8,104 nt of DNA from Thermococcaceae archaeon (GTDB taxonomy: Archaea > Methanobacteriota_B > Thermococci > Thermococcales > Thermococcaceae), in the NCBI GenBank assembly GCA_026986455.1, contig JALSON010000311.1, forward strand, positions 1-8,104. Reading direction: 5' to 3'. A program made the translations under genes and the position numbers. The notes under the pieces are model-generated. The model did no database searches. It worked only from the letters and a program-made list of their open reading frames with translations, and had not been told where the DNA came from. Below, one piece after another: positions 1-5,595 of this stretch. Numbering within the stretch: position 1 is the first letter of the stretch; every line of letters starts with the position of its first letter.

Positions 1-245
1 TGCCTGGCCACTTCTCTTCCATCTTTAAGGTAGACCAGTGTCGGGACGTTGAATATCTCGAACTCGTTCACCAGCCCGTTCCACTCGTCCGCGTTTATGT
101 GAACCACGGTAATCTCCGGAAACTCCGCACTGAGCTCTTCCATGAAGCTCTCGACTATCCTGCACGGTGGACAGCCGGGGATGGAGAACCACAGCACGAC
201 TTTTCCGTCCCTGAAGTCAAACCTTCCGTCATACTCAACTATCAA
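1..245 (-). CDS. Thioredoxin-fold protein with CPPC active site (partial, C-terminus beyond window)
   Basis: The reverse complement encodes at least 81 residues running off the window edge. A redox-active CPPC motif is at residues 25-28, preceded by VLWFSIPG (the usual strand before the active site). The cis-proline region NVPTLVYLKDGRE is at residues 66-78, with Pro68. Both are diagnostic of the thioredoxin fold, so the protein should act in dithiol/disulfide exchange; no signal peptide is visible, so it is probably cytoplasmic. I chose the TTG at 245-243 because GGAGGTGAGG lies at normal spacing before it; the in-frame GTG at 254 has its Shine-Dalgarno too close. It starts 33 bases after the copA stop on the same strand, so it is probably cotranscribed with copA. 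That could tie it to copper-induced thiol stress or cuprous ion handling, which is an inference. The exact substrate cannot be told from the sequence. Confidence 0.88.
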   Translation of the reverse strand, partial: MIVEYDGRFDFRDGKVVLWFSIPGCPPCRIVESFMEELSAEFPEITVVHINADEWNGLVNEFEIFNVPTLVYLKDGREVAR

Positions 246-278
246 TCTCCTCACCTCCGGGAAATAAAAGGAAAGGGC

Positions 279-2684
279 TCAGATCTTAGCCCTCTTCAGC
301 AGGAGCGAGTTGCTCACGACGCTGACACTGCTTATCGCCATTGCTCCAGCCGCCCACTCCGGCCTGAAGACTATCCCGAAGAGCGGGAAGAGCACCCCTG
401 CTGCCACCGGTATCAGGATTGTGTTGTATATCATCGCCCAGAAGAAGTTCTGCTTTATCTTTGAGAGCGTCTTCTGGCTGAGCTTTATTGCCTTGACGAC
501 GTCCCTTATGTCGTTCCTCATGAGCACTATCTCGCCGCTCTCCATCGCTATATCAGTTCCTGAGCTTACGGCTATGCCTATGTCCGCCTGAGCCAGTGCC
601 GGGGCATCATTTATGCCGTCGCCGACGAAGATAACAACCTCGCCCTTCTCCTGGAGCTTCTTGACCTCGTTGGCCTTGTCCTGCGGGAGCACCTCGGCAA
701 GGACGTAGTCTATGTTCAGCTGCTTTGCTATGGCATTGGCCGTTCTCCTGTTGTCGCCCGTTATCATGCCGACCTTCTTGCCCATCCTGTGGAGCTCCTC
801 TATTGCCTCCTTTGCGTTCTCCTTGATGGTGTCCGCTATTCCAATAACACCGGCTATCCTGCCGTCTATGACTATGAGTATGGCAGTCTTCGCTTCGTCC
901 TCAAGCCTGTGGAGGGTATCTTCAATATCCTCAATCGGGTACCCTGCCTCCCTGAGGAGCTTCCTGTTGCCCGCGAGGATTTCCCTTCCTCTGACCTTAG
1001 CTTTGACACCCTTGCCGGTTATGGCCTCGAACTCCTCCGGTTCTTCAAGCTCAAGGCCGAGCTCCTGGGCCTTCCTCACTATGGCCTCACCAAGCGGGTG
1101 CTCGGAGCGCTTCTCGGCAGAGGCGACGAGCCTTATGAGCTCCTTCTCGTCCATGCCAAAGGTTATGACATCAGTAACCTCAGGCTTCCCCTTTGTGAGG
1201 GTCCCTGTCTTGTCGAAGAGCACCACCGTTGCCTTCCTCGCTATCTCAAGCACTTCACCGTTCTTGATGAGTATGCCGAGCTCGGCCCCCTTGCCCATTC
1301 CAACGGTTAAGGCGGTTGGTGTCGCCAGGCCGAATGCACAGGGGCACGCTATGACGAGGACGCTGATGAGCGTTGTGAATGCAAAGATGAGGGGTTCTTT
1401 GGCTATGAACGCCCAGTACACGAAGGAGAGTATTGCTACTGTAAGAACCACCGGGATGAAGTAGGTTATTATTCTGTCTGCTATCCTCTGTATGGGCGGC
1501 CTGGTGTTCTGGGCCTCCTCAACGAGCTTGATGATCTGCGCCAGAACCGTGTCGCCACCGACCCTCTCTGCCCTAATCTTCAGCACGGAGTTCCCGTTTA
1601 TTGTCCCTCCGATTACCTCGTCGCCCCTCCGCTTCATGTCGGGAATGGGCTCACCTGTTATCATGGACTCGTCAACGTAGCTCTCGCCCTCGATGACGAC
1701 ACCGTCAACCGGTATCTTCTCTCCCGGCTTGACTATTACTATGTCGCCAACCTTGACCTGACTGACGGGAACCTCTATCTCCTTCCCGTCCCTTATCACG
1801 GTTGCTGTCTTCGCCTGGAGCCCCATGAGCTTTTTAATCGCTTCACTCGTCCTTCCCTTTGCCATGTGCTCAAGGTACCTGCCCAGGAGCAGGAAGGCCA
1901 GCAGCAGTACACTTGCCTCATAGAAGTTGTAGTCTCTTGGAAGAACGCCCACTGTTGCGAGCACGCTTGCGATGTAAGCGGAACCGACGCCCATGAAGTA
2001 CATGACATCCATGTTGAGCGTCCTGTGTCCGAGTGACCGGATGGCCTTGAGGAATATGTCCCTTCCAGAATAAGCTATCACAGGCGTGGCAAGGGCAAAC
2101 TGTATCCAGAGCATGTAAGGTATCTCAAAGTTAAGGCCAAGGAGCCACCTGTAGGTCATGAACGTTATTATGCCCCCAAACGTCCAGGCCACGACGAGCT
2201 TCTTCTTCATGCCCTTCAGATACCTCTCCCTCGCCTCCCTTTCTATATCTATGCTCTCCTCACCCTCAACGCCAAGGAACTGATAGCCAAATTCTTCGAT
2301 GGTCTTCTGGATGTCCTCCATGTTCACAGCCGCCGGATCGTAGCTTACGGTGGCCTTCTCGGTGGCGAGGTTTACCTTGACGTCCATGACACCGGGCAGC
2401 TCCTTAAGGGCAGTCTCTATCGTCCTGACACATGACGCACATGTCATGCCGCCGATTTTGATTATCGCGTCCCTCTTTTCCCTGACGACCCCGTAGCCAA
2501 CGCTCTCGATGGCCTTGATTATCTGGGTTATGCTAACCTTTGACTCATCGAATTTAACGGAAGCGTTTTCGGTCGCAAGGTTCACCCTGGCATCCTTCAC
2601 GCCCTCCAGCTCTTTAAGCGCCAGCTCTATTGTTCTGGCGCACGATGCGCAGCTCATTCCGGTAATTTTGATATTGATTTCCAT
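279..2684 (-). CDS. copA: Cu(+)-exporting P1B-type ATPase CopA
   Basis: This 801-residue integral membrane pump couples ATP hydrolysis to export of Cu(+) from the cytoplasm. Two N-terminal heavy-metal-binding domains carry GMSCASC (Cys12, Cys15) and GGMTCASC (Cys82, Cys85). Then come the TGEP actuator motif (343-346), the transmembrane metal site CPC (447-449), the phosphorylation motif DKTGT (Asp491), the HP motif (His529-Pro530) and GDGINDAP (688-695). Tyr753-Asn754 and Met782 with Ser786 in the last two membrane helices match the Cu(+)-selective P1B-1 subgroup. About eight membrane helices are visible, and the length is close to Archaeoglobus CopA. The ATG at 2684 has GAGGTGA five bases upstream and starts directly with the first metal-binding domain; an extension to 2756 would run through the promoter. 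It is divergent from copR across a 120-base gap containing a palindromic operator candidate, so CopR control is expected. Confidence 0.97.
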   Translation of the reverse strand: MEINIKITGMSCASCARTIELALKELEGVKDARVNLATENASVKFDESKVSITQIIKAIESVGYGVVREKRDAIIKIGGMTCASCVRTIETALKELPGVMDVKVNLATEKATVSYDPAAVNMEDIQKTIEEFGYQFLGVEGEESIDIEREARERYLKGMKKKLVVAWTFGGIITFMTYRWLLGLNFEIPYMLWIQFALATPVIAYSGRDIFLKAIRSLGHRTLNMDVMYFMGVGSAYIASVLATVGVLPRDYNFYEASVLLLAFLLLGRYLEHMAKGRTSEAIKKLMGLQAKTATVIRDGKEIEVPVSQVKVGDIVIVKPGEKIPVDGVVIEGESYVDESMITGEPIPDMKRRGDEVIGGTINGNSVLKIRAERVGGDTVLAQIIKLVEEAQNTRPPIQRIADRIITYFIPVVLTVAILSFVYWAFIAKEPLIFAFTTLISVLVIACPCAFGLATPTALTVGMGKGAELGILIKNGEVLEIARKATVVLFDKTGTLTKGKPEVTDVITFGMDEKELIRLVASAEKRSEHPLGEAIVRKAQELGLELEEPEEFEAITGKGVKAKVRGREILAGNRKLLREAGYPIEDIEDTLHRLEDEAKTAILIVIDGRIAGVIGIADTIKENAKEAIEELHRMGKKVGMITGDNRRTANAIAKQLNIDYVLAEVLPQDKANEVKKLQEKGEVVIFVGDGINDAPALAQADIGIAVSSGTDIAMESGEIVLMRNDIRDVVKAIKLSQKTLSKIKQNFFWAMIYNTILIPVAAGVLFPLFGIVFRPEWAAGAMAISSVSVVSNSLLLKRAKI

Positions 2685-2727
2685 AAACTTCACCTCTGAT
2701 GGACGTTTATACAGAAAGGTTATTGAA

Positions 2728-2737
2728 GTTATTTTTT
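2728..2737 (-). promoter_or_regulatory. Putative TATA element of copA
   Basis: On the minus strand the stretch AAAAAATAAC lies about 45-50 bases before the copA start codon. A start of transcription about 25 bases downstream would leave a short leader of roughly 20 bases that still includes the ribosome binding site. It lies directly against the operator candidate 2736-2750. An alternative GTATAAAC around 2706-2713 is too near the start codon to leave a leader. The match to the archaeal TATA consensus is weak, as expected for an activator-dependent promoter. Confidence 0.4.
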
Positions 2738-2750
2738 GACAAAATGTAAA
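2736..2750. promoter_or_regulatory. Candidate CopR operator between copA and copR
   Basis: TTGACAAAATGTAAA is a semi-palindrome of the form TTnnCAnnnTGnnAA with an A/T-only centre. It also sits inside a wider inverted repeat, TTTTG/CAAAA (2734-2758). Lrp-family regulators bind such imperfect dyads, and copR is the adjacent gene. The site lies immediately upstream of the copA TATA-like element and about 15 bases upstream of the copR TATA, so it could control both. A second exact pattern match occurs upstream of the Met-rich protein gene (4888-4902). From memory this form resembles the motif described for Pyrococcus CopR; I could not check that here. Confidence 0.65.
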
Positions 2751-2756
2751 GTGCAA

Positions 2757-2773
2757 AAGGAAAACTTTTATAG
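2757..2773 (+). promoter_or_regulatory. BRE/TATA promoter of copR
   Basis: A purine-rich BRE-like run, AGGAAAAC, is followed by TTTTATAG at 2766-2773. Transcription would start near 2793-2796. That leaves only a very short leader before the ATG at 2805, or makes the message leaderless if the ATG at 2793 is used. Confidence 0.55.
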
Positions 2774-2804
2774 TTTGGAAGAGATAGATGGGATGGTGAT
2801 GGAA

Positions 2805-3422
2805 ATGAAAATAGACGACCTGGATTTAAAGCTTATCTACCTCCTGATGGACAACTCACGCCTGAGCATATCGGAGCTTGCCGAGCGGCTCGGTGTAAGC
2901 AGGCCAACGGTCAAATCAAGGCTTGACAGGCTTGAAAAAGATAGAATAATCCAGGGGTATACCATCAAACTAAACCCCGAGCTCCTGAGGGCCCACAACG
3001 TCGTGGCGCTCATCATAAAAACCAGCGAGCCTGAAAAGCTGCAGGAATTTGAGGAAATCATCGAAATAAACCGCTTCACCAGCAGGAAGTACCTCATAAA
3101 GGTGGCAGTCGAGGACATGGAGCAGCTCAGAAACGTCATTGAGGGGGCTGGCTTCGAGGTTATCGAGATAATGCCTGTTCTTGAGAGCGTTGAAAGAACA
3201 AGCCCGCCGAAGGTCAAGATACCCTTCAAGTGCGACTACTGCGGAAAGGAAATAATCGAAGAGCCGATAGTCTACAAGTACCGCAACAGGGTTTACTTCT
3301 TCTGCTGCCCAACCTGCCTGAGGGAGTTCAAGAGAACGAGGGAGAACATAGAAAAGTTTAGACTAAAGGAAGAGAACAAGATAGAGCACGCTCACGAGCA
3401 CGAGCACAACGCCCATAACTAA
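2805..3422 (+). CDS. copR: Copper-responsive Lrp/AsnC-type transcriptional regulator with TRASH domain (CopR)
   Basis: The 205-residue product has an N-terminal winged helix-turn-helix of the Lrp/AsnC type (about residues 3-55, recognition helix [14 protein letters not shown]). A middle region of about 65-130 follows, then a C-terminal TRASH metal-binding domain with Cys143, Cys146, Cys167, Cys168 and Cys171 (FKCDYCGK ... [11 protein letters not shown]). A His-rich tail has His at 195, 197, 199, 201 and 204. TRASH-domain Lrp proteins next to copA are the known archaeal copper regulators, so it should sense Cu(+) and control copA and itself. I prefer the ATG at 2805, which has GGTGAT at 2795-2800 and gives the typical N-terminus before the first helix. 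In-frame ATGs at 2793 and 2799 are alternatives, and one at 2736 lies upstream of the TATA box. The last 60 bases overlap the convergent CcdA-like gene. Confidence 0.94.
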   Translation: MKIDDLDLKLIYLLMDNSRLSISELAERLGVSRPTVKSRLDRLEKDRIIQGYTIKLNPELLRAHNVVALIIKTSEPEKLQEFEEIIEINRFTSRKYLIKVAVEDMEQLRNVIEGAGFEVIEIMPVLESVERTSPPKVKIPFKCDYCGKEIIEEPIVYKYRNRVYFFCCPTCLREFKRTRENIEKFRLKEENKIEHAHEHEHNAHN

Positions 3423-4121
3423 ATCCCCCTTTCCGCTTACGGAAGAAAATCTATCCACGGCCCTTCCGAGCCTTGCGTATCTGCTTCCGTAGTGGAAGCC
3501 CAGCGTAATGAGGGCAAAGGGAACCACCGAGATTCCTATGAACACCATTAGGAGAGCCGCTGTGGTGCCCGGCGAGAAGCGGCCCGAAAGCAGGGAGCTC
3601 ACGAGGAGATACGACGGCAGCACGCATGAGAGCGAGAGAAACGCCATTGCCCCTCCAACCACAAAGGCGGCCGGTGGTGAGGTTGCCTTCTCAAGCACCC
3701 TGTTGCTCTTCTCCCTTAGCGGGCTCGAAAGGGCTATTCTCACGTAGCCCAGTGCCGACAGGATTTTGTACACGCCAACTGCGATGCCGAAGGCCACGAC
3801 GAAGTACCTCAAAAAGGGAATCTTCGTGTGCAGGTTCATCAGGGCCGATGCTATTATGCTGTAGCCCAGGAAAGCCCCTATGGTAAAGGCAAAACCAACA
3901 CTGAGAACCTTCCGTTCCTCAACAATTGCTATCATAGAGAGCAGAAAGACTATCATCAGAAAAATCGAGGGTCTCAGGGCGTTCAGTATTCCCAGCGCCA
4001 CTATTGAGAACGTTACCCCCGTAAACTCGGCGATCGGCTCGGCGAGAACACTTCCAGCCGTCAGCCCGAGCAAAAGGGAACCCAGAATTGGTAGAGCAAA
4101 CTTCCTCATCGCCACCACCAT
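3363..4121 (-). CDS. CcdA/DsbD-like multi-pass membrane protein with a single cysteine
   Basis: The 252-residue product is almost wholly hydrophobic, with about seven membrane segments (near 8-27, 37-63, 75-94, 104-122, 152-178, 184-206 and 235-252). The repeated half-motifs, LGILNALRPSIF (43-54) and AFLSLSCVLPSYLL (160-173), resemble the two proline-cysteine motifs of CcdA/DsbD transmembrane thiol transporters. Only the second keeps a cysteine (Cys166, the only one in the protein); the first has Arg-Pro instead of Pro-Cys. It therefore cannot form the usual intramolecular disulfide. It may work through an intermolecular thiol, bind a metal, or be a related transporter of the wider LysE/CcdA type. 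The start ATG overlaps the previous stop by one base; the ATG at 4109 would give a cleaner signal-like N-terminus. It is the last gene of a three-gene minus-strand cluster, and its final membrane helix is encoded antisense to the copR His tail. Confidence 0.8.
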   Translation of the reverse strand: MVVAMRKFALPILGSLLLGLTAGSVLAEPIAEFTGVTFSIVALGILNALRPSIFLMIVFLLSMIAIVEERKVLSVGFAFTIGAFLGYSIIASALMNLHTKIPFLRYFVVAFGIAVGVYKILSALGYVRIALSSPLREKSNRVLEKATSPPAAFVVGGAMAFLSLSCVLPSYLLVSSLLSGRFSPGTTAALLMVFIGISVVPFALITLGFHYGSRYARLGRAVDRFSSVSGKGDLVMGVVLVLVSVLYLVLFL

Positions 4122-4477
4122 CAGTGCTCCATTGAAGGAGTGCCCGTGCGCACTATCTCGACCGCTGAACCACCCTTCACTGCAATGCTCACCCTATCTC
4201 CCCTTGTTGAGAGGCACGGAACTTCTGTGGGATGAGTGTAACGCACCTTCAAAACCTCCCCTCCAGCGTCTATAACCGCCGTGCATGTTAGCTCCATATA
4301 GTCCTCGCTCGGCGTGCAGTCCCTGTCCGCCAGAACGAGGGCGTTCTGCACTTTAACGGGCTTCCCCTCAACAAGATAGCCGGTGAAAACATCACCCTTC
4401 GAACCGCCCACCGCAAGATAATACGACAGGAGAAGCGCAGAAATTATGATGAGGCCAAAAATAGAAATCCGCCTCAT
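4121..4477 (-). CDS. Membrane-anchored extracellular protein with three cysteines, function unknown
   Basis: I do not recognise the family. The 118-residue product starts with two arginines and one hydrophobic segment (about 5-23), a signal peptide or N-terminal anchor. A small, probably beta-rich domain outside the membrane follows. It holds Cys54, Cys65 and Cys88, in the contexts DRDCTPSEDY, LTCTAV and VPCLST, and ends TPSMEH. One disulfide plus one free thiol, or a thiolate metal site, would fit. The start has GGAGGAG upstream (an additional GGAGG lies too close to be used). It lies 39 bases after the Met-rich gene and overlaps the next start by one base (TGATG), so it is translationally linked to the CcdA-like protein and may be its partner. 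The link to copper or thiol chemistry is inferred from neighbours and from the cysteines. Confidence 0.8.
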   Translation of the reverse strand: MRRISIFGLIIISALLLSYYLAVGGSKGDVFTGYLVEGKPVKVQNALVLADRDCTPSEDYMELTCTAVIDAGGEVLKVRYTHPTEVPCLSTRGDRVSIAVKGGSAVEIVRTGTPSMEH

Positions 4478-4516
4478 ACCTCCATCTCCTCCGAAATCAT
4501 GGATGAAAAGGAAAAA

Positions 4517-4825
4517 TCATTCATCATTTTCATCTTCATCTTCGATTCCCATGCTCCTCTCACAGTACTCGTGCATCTCCGTCCAGTTGCCGGCCATGTA
4601 CTTCTCCATTACCGGCTCCCTCTCATCATGCATCCCTGTAAAGTTCCCGCTTTTCATGTAATTCTCCATCTGGTCATGCATTTCATCGTCCATCATGCCC
4701 ATGTGCATGGGCCCGAAGCCGCCTATTCTCTCCGTCATGTTGAATCCGCCGCTGTGTGCTATTCCGAGGGGAACCGCTATGAGAGCTCCAACTATGAACC
4801 CGATCAACAATGATTTCCACTCCAT
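4517..4825 (-). CDS. Secreted or membrane-anchored Met/His-rich protein, likely copper-binding
   Basis: The 102-residue product has an N-terminal hydrophobic segment (about 4-23, signal peptide or anchor) and a hydrophilic rest with 13 further methionines and five histidines. Clusters include MHMGMM (40-45) and an acidic end EDEDENDE. A unit is repeated: residues 53-67 (MENYMKSGNFTGMHD) and 73-86 (MEKYMAGNWTEMHE), the second followed by EYCERSMG with the only cysteine. Extracytoplasmic Met/His motifs bind Cu(+) and sometimes Ag(+) in many copper-resistance proteins, so copper sequestration or delivery outside the membrane is the likely role. The ATG has AGGTGAT five bases upstream. It is the first gene of the cluster continuing to 3363, and its promoter carries a copy of the motif found between copA and copR. 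I know of no named family that it clearly fits. Confidence 0.85.
   Translation of the reverse strand: MEWKSLLIGFIVGALIAVPLGIAHSGGFNMTERIGGFGPMHMGMMDDEMHDQMENYMKSGNFTGMHDEREPVMEKYMAGNWTEMHEYCERSMGIEDEDENDE
4568..4669 (-). repeat. Internal duplication in the Met-rich protein gene
   Basis: Two in-frame units encode residues 53-67 and 73-86. They share the pattern ME(N/K)YM..GN(F/W)T.MH(D/E) with one residue of length difference. They place Met and His at the same intervals, so each unit could provide one copper site. Confidence 0.75.
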
Positions 4826-4879
4826 TCCACATCACCTTTTGCTGTTTTCCGTTATACACTCGGGGGGAAAGGCTAATAG

Positions 4880-4889
4880 GCTTATTATT
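4880..4889 (-). promoter_or_regulatory. Putative TATA element of the Met-rich protein gene cluster
   Basis: On the minus strand GGAAATAATAAGC spans about 4880-4892; its AT-rich core lies about 55-65 bases before the start codon at 4825. This predicts transcription from about 4857-4860 and a leader of roughly 30 bases containing the ribosome binding site. The adjacent palindrome at 4888-4902 covers the BRE position, as it does at copA. Confidence 0.4.
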
Positions 4890-4902
4890 TCCAATATGTG
4901 AA
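4888..4902. promoter_or_regulatory. Candidate CopR operator upstream of the Met-rich protein gene
   Basis: TTTCCAATATGTGAA (reverse complement TTCACATATTGGAAA) is a full match to TTnnCAnnnTGnnAA with an A/T-only centre, the same form as at 2736-2750. It lies just upstream of the TATA-like element on the minus strand, the same geometry as at copA, which favours activation by a bound regulator. Confidence 0.6.
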
Positions 4903-4938
4903 TTTCATCTGACTGGACTTCACAGAATGAAGGGATAA

Positions 4939-4946
4939 GCTTAATT
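4939..4946 (+). promoter_or_regulatory. Putative TATA element of the methyltransferase/ABC operon
   Basis: GCTTAATT, preceded by purine-rich AGGGATAA, would place the start of transcription near 4965-4970, giving a very short leader or a leaderless message. The match is weak. The TATAAA at 4963-4968 is too close to the start codon to serve as the promoter. Confidence 0.3.
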
Positions 4947-4951
4947 CAAAG

Positions 4952-4966
4952 TTTACACAATGTATA
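4952..4966. promoter_or_regulatory. Degenerate CopR-like site at the methyltransferase/ABC operon promoter
   Basis: TTTACACAATGTATA contains the perfect inverted repeat TACA-caa-TGTA. It matches TTnnCAnnnTGnnAA at seven of eight fixed positions. It lies between the proposed TATA element and the start codon, where a bound regulator would block rather than activate, and its centre is 64 bp from the centre of the site at 4888-4902, about six helical turns. Confidence 0.45.
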
Positions 4967-4979
4967 AAGCGTGAAGAAA

Positions 4980-5594
4980 ATGACGGATACTGCAGGGAAA
5001 TATGACAGATTTTCAGGGTTTTATGACTCATTTGAGGCGCTGATTGAAAGGAGAGCTTTCTCAAAATACAGAAAGAGGGCTTTAAGCTTGGCTAAAGGTA
5101 AAGTTCTTGAAATCGGCGTCGGGACGGGCAAAAATCTACCCTACTACCCCGAAGACGTCGAGGTCACCGGCATAGACTTCAGCAGAGGGATGCTCGAAAA
5201 GGCGGAGAGGAGAAGAGAGCTCGGCCTGAAGAACGTTAAGCTAATGCTCATGGACGCCCAAAATCTGGAGTTCGGGGACAATACGTTTGACACCGTCGTT
5301 AGCACCTTCGTCTTCTGCACGGTTCCGGATCCGGTAAAAGGGTTGGAGGAAGCGTATAGAGTTTTAAAGCCAGGGGGGAGGGCCATATTTTTGGAGCACA
5401 TGAAAAGCAAATCAAAGCTTTTGAACGTCCCCCTCTACCTTATGGATCCCGTGATGAGGGCACTCACGGGAACATCCATGGTGCGGGAGACGCAGAAGAA
5501 CATCGAAAAGGCGGGCTTTAAGATAGAGCGCGTTGAAAACCTGTTTTTTGACATTGTGAGGCTGATCATTGCCACAAAGCCTTCGGGTGATTGA
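4980..5594 (+). CDS. Class I SAM-dependent methyltransferase (UbiE/METTL7-like)
   Basis: The 204-residue product has the Rossmann-like methyltransferase pattern. Motif I is EIGVGTG (44-50), an acidic residue ends strand 2 (Asp66 in GIDFS), MDAQNLEFGDNTFDTVVS covers the next motifs, and LKPGGRAIFLEH (129-140) follows. The layout, including the TRET-like stretch MVRETQKNIEKAGF (167-180), recalls the METTL7 group, whose animal members methylate alkyl thiols, and also small UbiE-like enzymes. The substrate cannot be read from the sequence. I favour ATG 4980, preceded by GTGA at short distance; GTG 4971 is an in-frame alternative with no binding site, and a stop at 4965 limits further extension. 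The stop lies one base before the ABC permease start, so the three genes form one operon. A soluble cytoplasmic enzyme is expected; a copper link rests only on the promoter motif. Confidence 0.88.
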   Translation: MTDTAGKYDRFSGFYDSFEALIERRAFSKYRKRALSLAKGKVLEIGVGTGKNLPYYPEDVEVTGIDFSRGMLEKAERRRELGLKNVKLMLMDAQNLEFGDNTFDTVVSTFVFCTVPDPVKGLEEAYRVLKPGGRAIFLEHMKSKSKLLNVPLYLMDPVMRALTGTSMVRETQKNIEKAGFKIERVENLFFDIVRLIIATKPSGD

Positions 5595-5595
5595 G

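Noticed and set aside
712..1464. Long plus-strand open frames (712-1464 and 789-1310) inside copA
   Set aside because: They are antisense to an intact copA with all catalytic motifs; the translations are low-complexity Ser/Pro-rich or show no domain, as expected for shadow frames in GC-rich coding DNA.
2685..2756. N-terminal extension of CopA starting at 2756
   Set aside because: The added 24 residues match no domain and cross the candidate operator and TATA element; the ATG at 2684 has a proper ribosome binding site.
2736..2804. N-terminal extension of CopR starting at 2736
   Set aside because: The start would lie within the operator and before the TATA box at 2766-2773, so it could not be on the message; the Lrp helix-turn-helix begins just after the ATG at 2805.
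3508..4275. Plus-strand frames across the CcdA-like and three-Cys genes (3508-3747, 3626-3886, 3880-4275)
   Set aside because: They have no domain or ribosome binding site and lie antisense to a coherent minus-strand cluster with linked starts and stops.
4512..4516. T5 run (minus strand) after the Met-rich gene as a terminator
   Set aside because: The run is short and the next gene starts 39 bases on with a good ribosome binding site; read-through within one operon is more likely, though partial termination cannot be excluded.
4446..4901. Plus-strand frames over the Met-rich gene (4446-4661, 4499-4813, 4695-4901)
   Set aside because: They are overlapping shadows of the minus-strand gene, which has a signal-like N-terminus, a repeat structure and a clear ribosome binding site.
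4963..4968. TATAAA as promoter of the methyltransferase
   Set aside because: Transcription would start about 25 bases later, beyond both possible start codons; the sequence is better explained as part of the operator-like palindrome.
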